Assembly: GCF_014837035.1 (NCBI RefSeq)
Contig: NZ_JACSPS010000001.1
Span: 552,374-616,373 of the forward strand
Direction of reading: 5' to 3'
Length of the DNA stretch: 64,000 nt
Source of the DNA: Kaistella pullorum
GTDB lineage: Bacteria; Bacteroidota; Bacteroidia; Flavobacteriales; Weeksellaceae
Below, one piece after another: positions 26,422 through 34,773 of this stretch. The translations under genes and the position numbers were made by a program. The notes beneath the pieces were generated by a model. It searched no databases and was not told the origin of the DNA. It worked only from the letters and a program-made list of their open reading frames with translations. Each line of letters starts with the position of its first letter. Positions within the stretch are counted from its first letter, which is position 1.

Positions 26422-28119
26422 ATGATCTACAGATTTTTGTTTCTAATAGTATTCTCAGCTCAGTTTTCAGCGCAGCAGAAATTTCCAACACCCTACGAGA
26501 AAGGAAACGGCAACCAAAGCGTTACTTACCTCGAAATGGTGAAATATTATGAACAACTCGATAAAAAATTTAAAAATATCTCCGTTCATAATTTTGGTCA
26601 GGACGATAATGGTGAACCCATAAAAGTGGTGGTCTTTAATCCAAATAAAAAGAAAAACACACCTTCAATCCTTATCAACAACGGGATCCACCCCGGAGAA
26701 CCCGACGGAATCGACGCGACTATGATGTTGATGAGAGACTTGGCTACCGGTAAAATTTCATCAGGAGGATTACAGATTGCTGCTGTGCAGGCTTACAATA
26801 TATCGGGGATGCTACGCCGCGGAAAGTATAGTCGTGCCAACCAGAACGGACCGGAAGAATACGGTTTCCGTGGCAACGCGCGAAACTTCGATCTGAACCG
26901 TGATTTCATTAAAAACGATACCGAAAACGCTAAAGCTTTCCAACAGATTTTCCATCATTACAAGCCGGTTTACTTCATCGACAATCATGTTAGCAATGGT
27001 GCTGATTACCAGTATCTATTTACCTATATTTCGACGAACAAAGAGCGTTTAGGCAAGAAACTGGGCGATTATTTCAACCAGAAAATGCAGCCGGAAATCC
27101 TGCAAAACATCGAAAAAAACAGCGTACTGTCAACACCTTACGTAAATATCCACGGTGATTCTCCAGATGATGGTTTTCCCGCATTTATGGATTCGCCACG
27201 CTATGCGACCGGCTATACAACCTTGTTCAATACGCTCGGAACTGTGGCCGAAACGCACATGCTGAAGCCGTATCCTGAACGGGTTCGTGCGACTTATGAC
27301 TATATTTTAGCTTCGATTAATTATGTTGCACAAAACACAGCAGAAATTCAACAGTTGATGTCTTCAAGTTTGGTTGAATTAAAACCCGGAAACAAGTACT
27401 CAATCCAATGGAAACTCGATAGTGCTCAGTTTCAGCTTCTTGATTTCAAAGGGTATGAAGCCGGCAAAAGACCTAGCGAAGTCTCTGGAAAACCGCGGCT
27501 TTACTATGACCGCACTAAACCTTTCAGCCGCAAAGTGAAGTTCTTTGACAGCTATAGATCAACTAAAGACATTACAATCCCCAAATATTACGTGGTACCA
27601 AAATCAGAGCGAAAAGTCCTGGAACACCTAAGACGGAACCGGATTCAAATGAAAGAACTCGGGCGTGATTCCGCAGCAACGGTAGAAATGTATCGGATTG
27701 TGGACTTTAAGACAGTAAATAATCCGTACGAAGGCCACTATCTGCATTATGAAACTACCGTAAGACCGGAAACTAAAAACGTTAACCTGACGAAAGGCGA
27801 TTTCCTTATTCATACCACTCAGCCGGGCGTTAAATATCTGCTCGAAACCCTGGAACCCGAAGCGACGGATTCGTTCTTCAACTGGAATTTCTTTGACGCT
27901 GTTTTAGGCCAGAAAGAATATTATTCAGATTATGTTTTTGAGGATACAGCGGCCGAACTGTTACGGACCAATACCGCTTTGAGGACTGCTTTCGAACTGC
28001 AGAAAACCGCCGATGCGGCTTTTGCGAAAGACGGCGACAGGCAATTGGAATGGATCTACCGAAACTCATCGTATTATGAGGGTACAGTCAGTTTATATCC
28101 GATTTTCCGAATTTTATAA
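26422..28119 (+). CDS. secreted M14-family zinc carboxypeptidase
   Basis: The 565-residue protein begins with a signal peptide (IYRFLFLIVFSAQFSAQ). The M14 catalytic domain covers ~30-310: zinc ligands in NGIHPGEPDG (His and Glu, ~91-94) and DNHVSNG (~188-194), Arg/Asn substrate motif FDLNRDF, and a candidate catalytic Glu in TVAETHML. The C-terminal ~230 residues are a second region of unknown role. It probably trims peptides in the periplasm or outside the cell. No type IX C-terminal sorting domain is evident. It starts 85 bp after hairpin element C. Confidence 0.9.
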   Translation: MIYRFLFLIVFSAQFSAQQKFPTPYEKGNGNQSVTYLEMVKYYEQLDKKFKNISVHNFGQDDNGEPIKVVVFNPNKKKNTPSILINNGIHPGEPDGIDATMMLMRDLATGKISSGGLQIAAVQAYNISGMLRRGKYSRANQNGPEEYGFRGNARNFDLNRDFIKNDTENAKAFQQIFHHYKPVYFIDNHVSNGADYQYLFTYISTNKERLGKKLGDYFNQKMQPEILQNIEKNSVLSTPYVNIHGDSPDDGFPAFMDSPRYATGYTTLFNTLGTVAETHMLKPYPERVRATYDYILASINYVAQNTAEIQQLMSSSLVELKPGNKYSIQWKLDSAQFQLLDFKGYEAGKRPSEVSGKPRLYYDRTKPFSRKVKFFDSYRSTKDITIPKYYVVPKSERKVLEHLRRNRIQMKELGRDSAATVEMYRIVDFKTVNNPYEGHYLHYETTVRPETKNVNLTKGDFLIHTTQPGVKYLLETLEPEATDSFFNWNFFDAVLGQKEYYSDYVFEDTAAELLRTNTALRTAFELQKTADAAFAKDGDRQLEWIYRNSSYYEGTVSLYPIFRIL

Positions 28120-28137
28120 TACTTTCCAAAACCAAAA

Positions 28138-28178
28138 AACCCTTTCAGTCCACAAGAACCGGAAGGGTTATTTATTTT
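28138..28178. terminator. bidirectional terminator between M14 peptidase and cupin-like gene
   Basis: AACCCTT (28138-28144) pairs with AAGGGTT (28163-28169), with an A-rich left flank and T-rich right flank. Confidence 0.75.
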
Positions 28179-28191
28179 AAATGGCAGATTA

Positions 28192-29073
28192 TTATCTTGG
28201 CAATCCTTTTCTCAGTGCATATTCTGCTCTTTCCACGGCAATTTTCTCTTTCCAGTCCATATAACGTTTTTTGAATCTCGCCTTCATGAAATTGTCGAAA
28301 TTCCGCTGTACCGTAAGATTCCATAGAGAATGCGCTTTCACTGCAAAAGATTTGTCCCAAGCACGGAGGGAAATAGAGAAACTGCCGTCCAGATACTTCA
28401 TCCAGTGCCACCAGCCGGTTGGCATGAAGAGTGTATCACCGTGCTCGAGGAAACATTCTACGCCTTCTACTCCTTCAAGCGCGGGAAACTTTTCGAAATC
28501 GGGATCCGAAATATTGTAATCTTCCAGCGCATAAGTAGCGTACGGAATTCGGTATAGACGCTCTTTCCATTTGTAATCGAACAGCAGGATATGTTTGCGG
28601 CCGTTAAAATGCGTGTGGAAGATATGCGCCATATCGATGTCATAATGCAGGAATGTCTCCGAGCCTTTCCCGCCAAAAAACATATTGGGATATTTGTCCA
28701 GAAAGCCGCCCATCAGCTCTTTTGGTGCCAGATAATCTTCCAGAAGTTTTGGTGCAGATTTTATCGGATCGAACAGAAAAATGCGCAAATCCGTGGGTTC
28801 GCGCTGTATAAGATCAACATAATCGCCGAATTTCATTTTTGCCGCTGCCGAATTGATAGGTGCAGACGGATCAGCTTTTGAGGAATCGTAGAGTGGAACT
28901 TCCACATCACCCACAACCTCCTTCATGTACTCCAAAGTCCATTTTTGGTAGGCCGGCCAGTTTTTTGCCATGTTGCGGATGACCACAGGTTTACGCGGCT
29001 TTAGGTACTTGTCGCGGAAGTCTTCCTGCGAAATGTCTTCTACCACATCAATCGGAGTTAAATGAAGTCCCAT
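28192..29073 (-). CDS. cupin-like (JmjC/Cupin_8) Fe(II)/2-oxoglutarate oxygenase family protein
   Basis: I prefer the ATG at 29073 (MGLHLTPIDVVEDI), giving 293 residues; an extension of 7 residues is possible. The fold-defining metal motif HYDID (~141-145) and the later HGDTLFMPTGWWHWMKYL (~210-228) supply the HxD...H iron ligands. Family members hydroxylate protein or RNA side chains using 2-oxoglutarate and oxygen. The substrate is unknown. A short C-terminal helical tail (KKRYMDWKEKIAVERAEYAL) follows. It is monocistronic. Confidence 0.9.
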   Translation of the reverse strand: MGLHLTPIDVVEDISQEDFRDKYLKPRKPVVIRNMAKNWPAYQKWTLEYMKEVVGDVEVPLYDSSKADPSAPINSAAAKMKFGDYVDLIQREPTDLRIFLFDPIKSAPKLLEDYLAPKELMGGFLDKYPNMFFGGKGSETFLHYDIDMAHIFHTHFNGRKHILLFDYKWKERLYRIPYATYALEDYNISDPDFEKFPALEGVEGVECFLEHGDTLFMPTGWWHWMKYLDGSFSISLRAWDKSFAVKAHSLWNLTVQRNFDNFMKARFKKRYMDWKEKIAVERAEYALRKGLPR

Positions 29074-29157
29074 AATTTTATTTTGCTTAAACAAATTTAA
29101 TAAAAAACATTCCTTCGAGTCTAAATTTCACGTGCAGATCCCGCACTAATAAGCCGG

Positions 29158-29197
29158 ATTGTAACAATTGATGCCGCACCTTTACTAATACTTAAAA
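29158..29197 (+). promoter_or_regulatory. shared GLPGLI-unit upstream element, copy 1
   Basis: ATTGTAACAATT, then 10 bp, then CTTTACTAAT (29180-29189), then AC and TTAAAA. The same two blocks with identical spacing lie before the GLPGLI gene at 33448. TGTAAC followed about 16-20 bp later by TTACTAA resembles an ECF sigma promoter (-35 and -10). It lies 17 bp before the barrel gene's ATG. Confidence 0.6.
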
Positions 29198-29206
29198 ATA
29201 GTCCTA

Positions 29207-31915
29207 ATGAAACAAGTTCTGCTCTTCTTTTTTGGTTTAATGATGTCAATTGCCGCAAACGCGCAAACCACGGTTTCCGGTAAGATTACCGATGCCGATG
29301 GTCAGCCGGTTCCCAGCGCCAGTGTCACAATAGAAGAGCCGGGAAAAGACGCAATCATGGCGTTTTCTATCTCTAACGCAAAAGGTGAATATAAGGTCAC
29401 TTTCACGTCCGCCGGCGAAACCGTGGACCTTAAAATTAAAGCATTTAACCAAAAGCCGGTATTCAGAAATATTAAAAATCAGAACCAAACGCTCAATTTC
29501 AGTCTTGAATCTGACGCGACAGAAATTCAGGAAGTAAAGCTGAAAACCCGCATGATTACAAAGAAAGGTGACACGATCACTTATGATTTAAAGGCTTTTG
29601 AAAGCAAGGCAGACCGTACGCTGGCGGATGTCTTAAAGAAAATTCCGGGCATTGAGGTGAATGGTGACGGTTCTGTACTTTATCAGGGTGAACCGATCAA
29701 TAAATTTTATGTGAACGGAAAAGACCTGATGGAAGGCGGCTACGGCACGGTGAACAATTCTTTACCTAAAGATGCCGTTCAGAAAGTGGAAGTCCTTGAA
29801 AACCATCAGCCGGTAAAGATCCTGCAGGATAAAGTGCCCTCTGAAAACGCAGGTTTAAATGTGGTTTTAAAGAAATCTGTTACCATGACGGGCCGCGGCG
29901 AAGTAGGGCTTGGCATGGATCCGCTGCTTTGGAATGTAAAACTCACACCGATGTTTTTCGGACAGAAAAACCAGTGGGTGGTGAATTATAAAGCCAATAA
30001 TAACGGTGAAAGTGTCGAAAAAGAAGGCAATCTTTTGGGCTTCGGAAACCGCTGGGAGGGCAGGAGAGGCCAGGCCGGCCAAAAAAGCTGGCTGAATGTG
30101 GAAACCGCCGCCACGCCGGATATTCCGGAGAAACGTTACCTGATGAACAATGTACATTTCTTTTCTGCAAATGTGCTCACTACACCATTCAAAAGCAAAG
30201 AATGGGAACTGAAAGCCAGCGCCAGCTATACAAACAACGCTATCGAACGCAGCGACCGCAATACGGATACTTACGAAGCCGGTTCTACCACGGTGCCGAA
30301 CGGCGGAATTTACATCTCGGAAAGCGCAAATAACTTCTACACCAACGCCACAAAAGGTGAATTGATCGTGACCAAAAATGCGAAGAAGGGCTTCTTTAAA
30401 AACACCACCACCTGGAACGGCTACTGGAATGAAACGAATGCCGCAATCGATAATGTTTTGCCGGTTTTCGGGACTGATAATGTCAATTATATCTCCGGTG
30501 ACCAGTTCCTGAATTCACCATCAGGAGTTTTTCAGAACTCACTCAGCACCATTTTGCCGTGGAAGGAAAAACTCTTCAACGTGATGAGCTATATCAGCTA
30601 CCAGAAAGACCGTCAGACCCTGGATATTCTGCCCGGCAGCTACGTAAATTCTACGGGTAATTTTCCTGCGGCGGCGCTTTATGACCGTTTGAGACAAAAC
30701 GCATCTTCAGAAAGTTTCAATGCAAATCATTCTGCATCCGTAGGTTTCAGTTACAAAAAATGGACTTTCACTCCGGAACTGGGATTGAATTTAAGCTTCA
30801 ATAAATTACAGTCGAATCTTGCCGGCGCAAACGGATCTGCATTTACCGATTTTGGAATTGATTACCGCAATGATAATGAATGGAACGAAGTGATTCCATA
30901 CACTCAGGTAGGTGTGAATTTTAAATCAAACCGTCTTAATCTGAGCATGAATCTTCCGCTGAATTTCTATGACATCACTTATCAGGACAATTTCCGCAAC
31001 TCCTATCAGGAAACCAGAAAGGCGGTGCTGGAGCCAAACCTTTTTGCGACCCTGGATTTTGCGTCATTCTTCAAGATTTGGGCTTTTGCAGGCCAGTCTT
31101 ATGATTTTGGCAACTTTGGGTCTTTTTATGAGGGCCAGATTTTCACTTCCCCGGTTTCACTTCGCGAACGTTACAACCGGATGCCGGAAAACCTGAACCG
31201 AAATATCGGTACTCGCCTTGAATACCGCAATCCGCTGAACAATCTGTTTTTCAATGTGCGTTACGGCTACAATACCAACCGCAGAAATCTCATCGAGCAG
31301 TTTAGCGGAGATGCATTTAATTCAACACTCAGTTTGATTGAGCTCGAAAATACCACTTCATCACAGACAGAAAGTGCTGAAATTGGTAAATATTTCCCGA
31401 AGTTCAAGACTAATGCGTCCCTGAACTTTTCAAATACCGATTCGAACGGATTTTCTTATTTTAATGCGTTGCAGGAATCTAAAGTGAGCCGTCAGAATTT
31501 CGGATTTAAGTTTAATAACACCTATTTTTCATTCTTAAGTGTAGACTATAACATCTCGATGAACTGGTCTGCGCAGAAAAATGCGAGCCAGAATCGCGTG
31601 ACGAAAAGTTCAGGCTGGAACCACAACCTGGCCGCTTATATTTACCCAATTGAAAATCACACCATAGGATTTTTCTGGGACGAACTGCACACCAGCGTAC
31701 GCGAGCAGAACTTCAGCAATGCCTTCTTTGATCTTTCGTACCAGTACACTTGGGCAAAGAAGAAGATCGATTTTGAAGTGAAGTGGCTGAATATCGCCAA
31801 TACAGATGTCTTCGAGCGAATCAGCTACGACCCAACACTTTTATTGACCTCGGTAAACAGTGTCCGAATCCGCCCGAGCCAGGTGATGTTTACGGTTAAA
31901 TTTAATTTTAAATAA
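29207..31915 (+). CDS. outer-membrane beta-barrel protein with N-terminal carboxypeptidase-regulatory-like domain
   Basis: The 902-residue product has a signal peptide (LLFFFGLMMSIAANAQ), a carboxypeptidase-regulatory-like beta-sandwich at ~20-105 (TVSGKITDADGQPVPSASVTI), a plug-like domain at ~115-225 (KKGDTITYDLKAFESKADR and LADVLKKIPGIEVNGDG) and a long C-terminal barrel. This is the TonB-dependent-receptor-like family often paired with GLPGLI genes. I see no convincing TonB box. The substrate is unknown. The GLPGLI gene follows 1 bp after the stop, so the two form an operon. Confidence 0.9.
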   Translation: MKQVLLFFFGLMMSIAANAQTTVSGKITDADGQPVPSASVTIEEPGKDAIMAFSISNAKGEYKVTFTSAGETVDLKIKAFNQKPVFRNIKNQNQTLNFSLESDATEIQEVKLKTRMITKKGDTITYDLKAFESKADRTLADVLKKIPGIEVNGDGSVLYQGEPINKFYVNGKDLMEGGYGTVNNSLPKDAVQKVEVLENHQPVKILQDKVPSENAGLNVVLKKSVTMTGRGEVGLGMDPLLWNVKLTPMFFGQKNQWVVNYKANNNGESVEKEGNLLGFGNRWEGRRGQAGQKSWLNVETAATPDIPEKRYLMNNVHFFSANVLTTPFKSKEWELKASASYTNNAIERSDRNTDTYEAGSTTVPNGGIYISESANNFYTNATKGELIVTKNAKKGFFKNTTTWNGYWNETNAAIDNVLPVFGTDNVNYISGDQFLNSPSGVFQNSLSTILPWKEKLFNVMSYISYQKDRQTLDILPGSYVNSTGNFPAAALYDRLRQNASSESFNANHSASVGFSYKKWTFTPELGLNLSFNKLQSNLAGANGSAFTDFGIDYRNDNEWNEVIPYTQVGVNFKSNRLNLSMNLPLNFYDITYQDNFRNSYQETRKAVLEPNLFATLDFASFFKIWAFAGQSYDFGNFGSFYEGQIFTSPVSLRERYNRMPENLNRNIGTRLEYRNPLNNLFFNVRYGYNTNRRNLIEQFSGDAFNSTLSLIELENTTSSQTESAEIGKYFPKFKTNASLNFSNTDSNGFSYFNALQESKVSRQNFGFKFNNTYFSFLSVDYNISMNWSAQKNASQNRVTKSSGWNHNLAAYIYPIENHTIGFFWDELHTSVREQNFSNAFFDLSYQYTWAKKKIDFEVKWLNIANTDVFERISYDPTLLLTSVNSVRIRPSQVMFTVKFNFK

Positions 31916-31916
31916 A

Positions 31917-32789
31917 ATGAAAAAGATTACCGCACTGTTTTTATTGTTCGGGCTGATGGTTTCGGCACAGAACAACAGAGTGATTTACGAATATACATTC
32001 CGGCCCGATTCTTCGAAGACCGACAGTCTGAAAACCGAATGGATGTATCTTGACATCTCTAAGAACGGTTCGAAATATTACAGTAAAAAAGCCTTCGAAA
32101 ACGATTCTATTGTCGCCGAAAGCATTAAAAAACAAATGGCATCCGGCAGCCGAAACATAGCCGTCTCACGCCAGCGCAACGGCATCGAGATCAGTTATGA
32201 AGTGGAGAAGCTGTATCCCGGATATCAAACTTTTCTCACTGCGTCCATTGGCAATGACAGCTATAAAGTTGCCGAAGACAGAACACCTGTTTGGAAAATT
32301 CAGCCTGAAAAGAAAAAAATCGGGGAGTTCATGGCTCAGAAAGCGGTGACCGATTTTGCCGGCAGAAGTTGGGAAGCGTGGTTCACGCCCGATGTTCCTA
32401 TTCAGGACGGTCCTTACAAATTTTCGGGATTGCCGGGTTTAATTGTTTCTGTAGCAGACCGCAGCGGCAGCCACAGCATTGAATTGAAAGGTCTAAAGAA
32501 AATAACGCAAACTTCCTCCACCGAAGTTGACACGCAGGGTCGCGATTTACCGTTTACTCGGCGCAAACCCATTGAAGTAAACCGTAAACAATATGCCCAA
32601 AAGCTTAAGCAGTACGAAAACGATCCCGTACAGGGAATGCGCGAACTTCTTGCGAGACCGAATTCGAAGGTGAAAATCAATATGAACGGCAAGGAAATTT
32701 CAGATCCTGCCGAGATTCTGCGCACAATGGAACGAAACGCGCGCGAAGAAATAGCCCGCAACAACAATAAGATAGAATTGGAACCTTAA
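31917..32789 (+). CDS. GLPGLI family protein
   Basis: A secreted protein of 290 residues with a signal peptide (KKITALFLLFGLMVSAQ) and the family motif GPYKFSGLPGLIVSV (~164-178), the source of the family name (TIGR01200). The N-terminal half, with WKIQPEKKKIGEFMAQKAVTDF leading to WEAWFTPDVPIQDGPYKF, matches the other copy at 33448. The function is unknown. It follows the barrel gene by 1 bp, which suggests the two products work together in the envelope. Confidence 0.94.
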   Translation: MKKITALFLLFGLMVSAQNNRVIYEYTFRPDSSKTDSLKTEWMYLDISKNGSKYYSKKAFENDSIVAESIKKQMASGSRNIAVSRQRNGIEISYEVEKLYPGYQTFLTASIGNDSYKVAEDRTPVWKIQPEKKKIGEFMAQKAVTDFAGRSWEAWFTPDVPIQDGPYKFSGLPGLIVSVADRSGSHSIELKGLKKITQTSSTEVDTQGRDLPFTRRKPIEVNRKQYAQKLKQYENDPVQGMRELLARPNSKVKINMNGKEISDPAEILRTMERNAREEIARNNNKIELEP

Positions 32790-32792
32790 AAA

Positions 32793-32822
32793 AATAAATC
32801 CCACCTTTTGGCGGGATTTATT
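32793..32822. terminator. bidirectional terminator between GLPGLI and DinB genes
   Basis: AATAAATCCC (32793-32802) pairs with GGGATTTATT (32813-32822), extended by CC/GG around a TTTT loop with one mismatch. Confidence 0.85.
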
Positions 32823-32823
32823 A

Positions 32824-33321
32824 TTAATAATCTGAAGTATCAGCACTTGGGCCGTAACTTGGCGGCACCGGAATGTTCTTTAGCCGGTAATAGACGCCGA
32901 GCTGGGCTCGGTGATGGGTGATCTGGTCTAATGCGTGGCGCATCGCGCTGTATTTGGTAAAATCTGCCAGGATTTGTTCCCCCATAGACATACTCCACTT
33001 TCCGTCAAGTTCTGCTTCCTGCATTGCTTTGAACACAGTTTTGGTCTTGCTGTAATCTTCCTCAAATTTTTGCTGAAGTTCTTCTTTGGTGTCCAAAAAG
33101 GTAGGCTTGTAATCTCCGGCAGAAAAATCGAGGTTTTCGGTTTTCATGATGATTTCAGGCCAGCCGAAAATCTCGGCGATGTGCGTGGCGAGCGGCATCA
33201 TTTTCATGCTTTTTTCGTGTGGTGCATAGTCATTCAGGCTGTCGTCGTACAATTCAAAAAACTGTTTGGTAATCTGGTACTCATTTTCAAATTCTTTTCT
33301 GAGGTTAGGTAAAGTTTCCAT
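32824..33321 (-). CDS. DinB family protein
   Basis: A 165-residue four-helix-bundle protein. The metal-binding His pattern is visible in MPLATHIAEIFGWP (~41-54) and in MRHALDQITHHRAQLGVYYRL (~125-145), which places three His as in DinB/YfiT proteins. Family members bind Ni or Zn and include thiol transferases; the role here is unknown. It is divergent from the second GLPGLI gene. Confidence 0.93.
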   Translation of the reverse strand: METLPNLRKEFENEYQITKQFFELYDDSLNDYAPHEKSMKMMPLATHIAEIFGWPEIIMKTENLDFSAGDYKPTFLDTKEELQQKFEEDYSKTKTVFKAMQEAELDGKWSMSMGEQILADFTKYSAMRHALDQITHHRAQLGVYYRLKNIPVPPSYGPSADTSDY

Positions 33322-33399
33322 CGGTTTTTAAAATTTTGTATAAAGTTACGCAAGCGCACAATTCTGCAATAAAATTTTAACATTAAAATATCCTTTAAA

Positions 33400-33440
33400 A
33401 CTGTAACAATTATTTCAGCTTCTTTACTAATCATTAAAAT
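33400..33440 (+). promoter_or_regulatory. shared GLPGLI-unit upstream element, copy 2
   Basis: TGTAACAATT (33402-33411), then 10 bp, then CTTTACTAAT (33422-33431), then CA and TTAAAA. It matches copy 1 in both blocks and spacing and ends 7 bp before the ATG (16 bp from CTTTACTAAT). Confidence 0.6.
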
Positions 33441-33447
33441 ATTAAAT

Positions 33448-34344
33448 ATGAAAAAGTTTTTCGCCCTGTTTCTGCTTACGGCCTTCATGGCAGTAAACGC
33501 ACAGGAAACTGCCAACAGGTTTTTCTACGAACTTTCTTACAAACCGCGAAAAGATTCGGCCAAAGTAGAGAAAGTGATGATGATTCTGGATGTGACAAAA
33601 GACAAATCCATTTACCGGGATTATACTATGGTAGCGCAGGATTCTATCCTTAAAATACAGTTTGAGCAGATGATGAAATCGGGCGTGTACAAAGATTTTT
33701 CGAAAATGGTTACAATGCCAAAATTTTCGGAAAAGGTGTACAAATTCTATCCTGATATGAAAATTCAGTACGTGGAGCGCATCTCAAGCGGCTTCACGCC
33801 GGTGAACATCGGGTATGATGATGAATCAAAAATGAACTGGAATATATCTGCCGAAAAGGCGAAGATCGGAAGTTATAATACCCAAAAAGCGACCACCGAA
33901 TTTGGCGGGCGACAGTGGGTAGCGTGGTTTGCAGCAGATATTCCGCTTCAGGACGGACCTTACAAGTTTCACGGTTTGCCTGGCCTGATCGTAAAGGTAG
34001 AAGATGCAGAAAAAAATTATTCGTGGGAATTGAAAGGTAACCGCAAAGTGCCGAACTTTTCTGAAACGACGTATATGGAAACCATCGCTCCCGGTGGAAA
34101 TGGTGGAAAAGTGCAGGTAGTTTCACGCGAGAAATTCGAAAAAACCTTTGCAGATTACAAAAAAGACCCGTTCGCCTCGATGCGTCCGATGCTGAAGCCG
34201 GAAATGCTTTCTCAGAAAATGCCGGGTAGCGATGCTACAATCGGTGAAACATTGAAGCAGCAGGAAAAAATGGTGAAAGAATTTTATGGGGCGAACAGTA
34301 ACCCAATAGAAATCACTATGCCGCTGGTAAAACCTAAGAAATAA
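33448..34344 (+). CDS. GLPGLI family protein, second copy
   Basis: The 298-residue product has a signal peptide (KKFFALFLLTAFMAVNAQ) and the motif GPYKFHGLPGLIVKV (~170-184). WNISAEKAKIGSYNTQKATTEF and VAWFAADIPLQDGPYKF parallel the first copy, and the two are clearly paralogs. Here it stands alone, with its own terminator, but shares the upstream element of the barrel operon, so the two units are probably coregulated. Confidence 0.94.
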   Translation: MKKFFALFLLTAFMAVNAQETANRFFYELSYKPRKDSAKVEKVMMILDVTKDKSIYRDYTMVAQDSILKIQFEQMMKSGVYKDFSKMVTMPKFSEKVYKFYPDMKIQYVERISSGFTPVNIGYDDESKMNWNISAEKAKIGSYNTQKATTEFGGRQWVAWFAADIPLQDGPYKFHGLPGLIVKVEDAEKNYSWELKGNRKVPNFSETTYMETIAPGGNGGKVQVVSREKFEKTFADYKKDPFASMRPMLKPEMLSQKMPGSDATIGETLKQQEKMVKEFYGANSNPIEITMPLVKPKK

Positions 34345-34370
34345 CATTCACTACACTAACTTATATTTGG

Positions 34371-34405
34371 AAACCTTAAGGCCTTTGGCTTAAAGGTTTT
34401 TTTGT
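34371..34405 (+). terminator. intrinsic terminator after second GLPGLI gene
   Basis: AAACCTTAAG pairs with CTTAAAGGTTT (one bulged base) around a G/C-rich loop, followed by a run of T. Confidence 0.8.
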
Positions 34406-34452
34406 AAGTCTTAAGAGAGAACTTTCCTTATTTAGATTAAATTTAAATAACG

Positions 34453-34460
34453 TATATTTG
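34453..34460 (+). promoter_or_regulatory. TAnnTTTG -7 box, feo operon
   Basis: TATATTTG ends 18 bp before the TTG start of feoA. Confidence 0.55.
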
Positions 34461-34478
34461 TGCTGAAAATTTTTAGAG

Positions 34479-34733
34479 TTGAGAAAATTAAAATCAGATA
34501 AGTTGTGCTGCTTTCCCAAATCAGAAATTGGCAGAATAGTAGGTTACCAAAATGACGACCTGAACATGCCCAACAAGATAATAGAAATGGGTTTATTGCC
34601 GGACACGGTTTTCAGGATTCTGTATCAGGCACCGTTCCGCGGACCGCTTTACGTAGAGTTTGGCGATGAAAAAAGCCGAATCGCTTTGCGCGAAGAAGAA
34701 GCGAGATTCATTATCGTAGAAACAGCGGTGTAG
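34479..34733 (+). CDS. feoA: FeoA family ferrous iron transport protein
   Basis: A small cytoplasmic SH3-like protein (84 residues) that supports FeoB. The core SEIGRIVGYQNDDLNMPNKI, IEMGLLPDTVFRIL, the PFRGPLYVEFG strand and the end RIALREEEARFIIVE fit FeoA. The start is TTG at 34479: an internal ATG would remove the first strands, and the promoter box lies at the right distance. feoB begins 40 bp after the stop. Confidence 0.9.
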   Translation: MRKLKSDKLCCFPKSEIGRIVGYQNDDLNMPNKIIEMGLLPDTVFRILYQAPFRGPLYVEFGDEKSRIALREEEARFIIVETAV

Positions 34734-34760
34734 AAGACAAGGTGAAGTTGGGTATAAATA

Positions 34761-34768
34761 AGAGGAGG
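34761..34768 (+). promoter_or_regulatory. strong Shine-Dalgarno site of feoB
   Basis: AGAGGAGG ends 5 bp before the feoB ATG at 34774. Such a complete site is unusual in Bacteroidetes and decides the start over the in-frame GTG at 34768, which overlaps it. Confidence 0.65.
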
Positions 34769-34773
34769 TGAAG

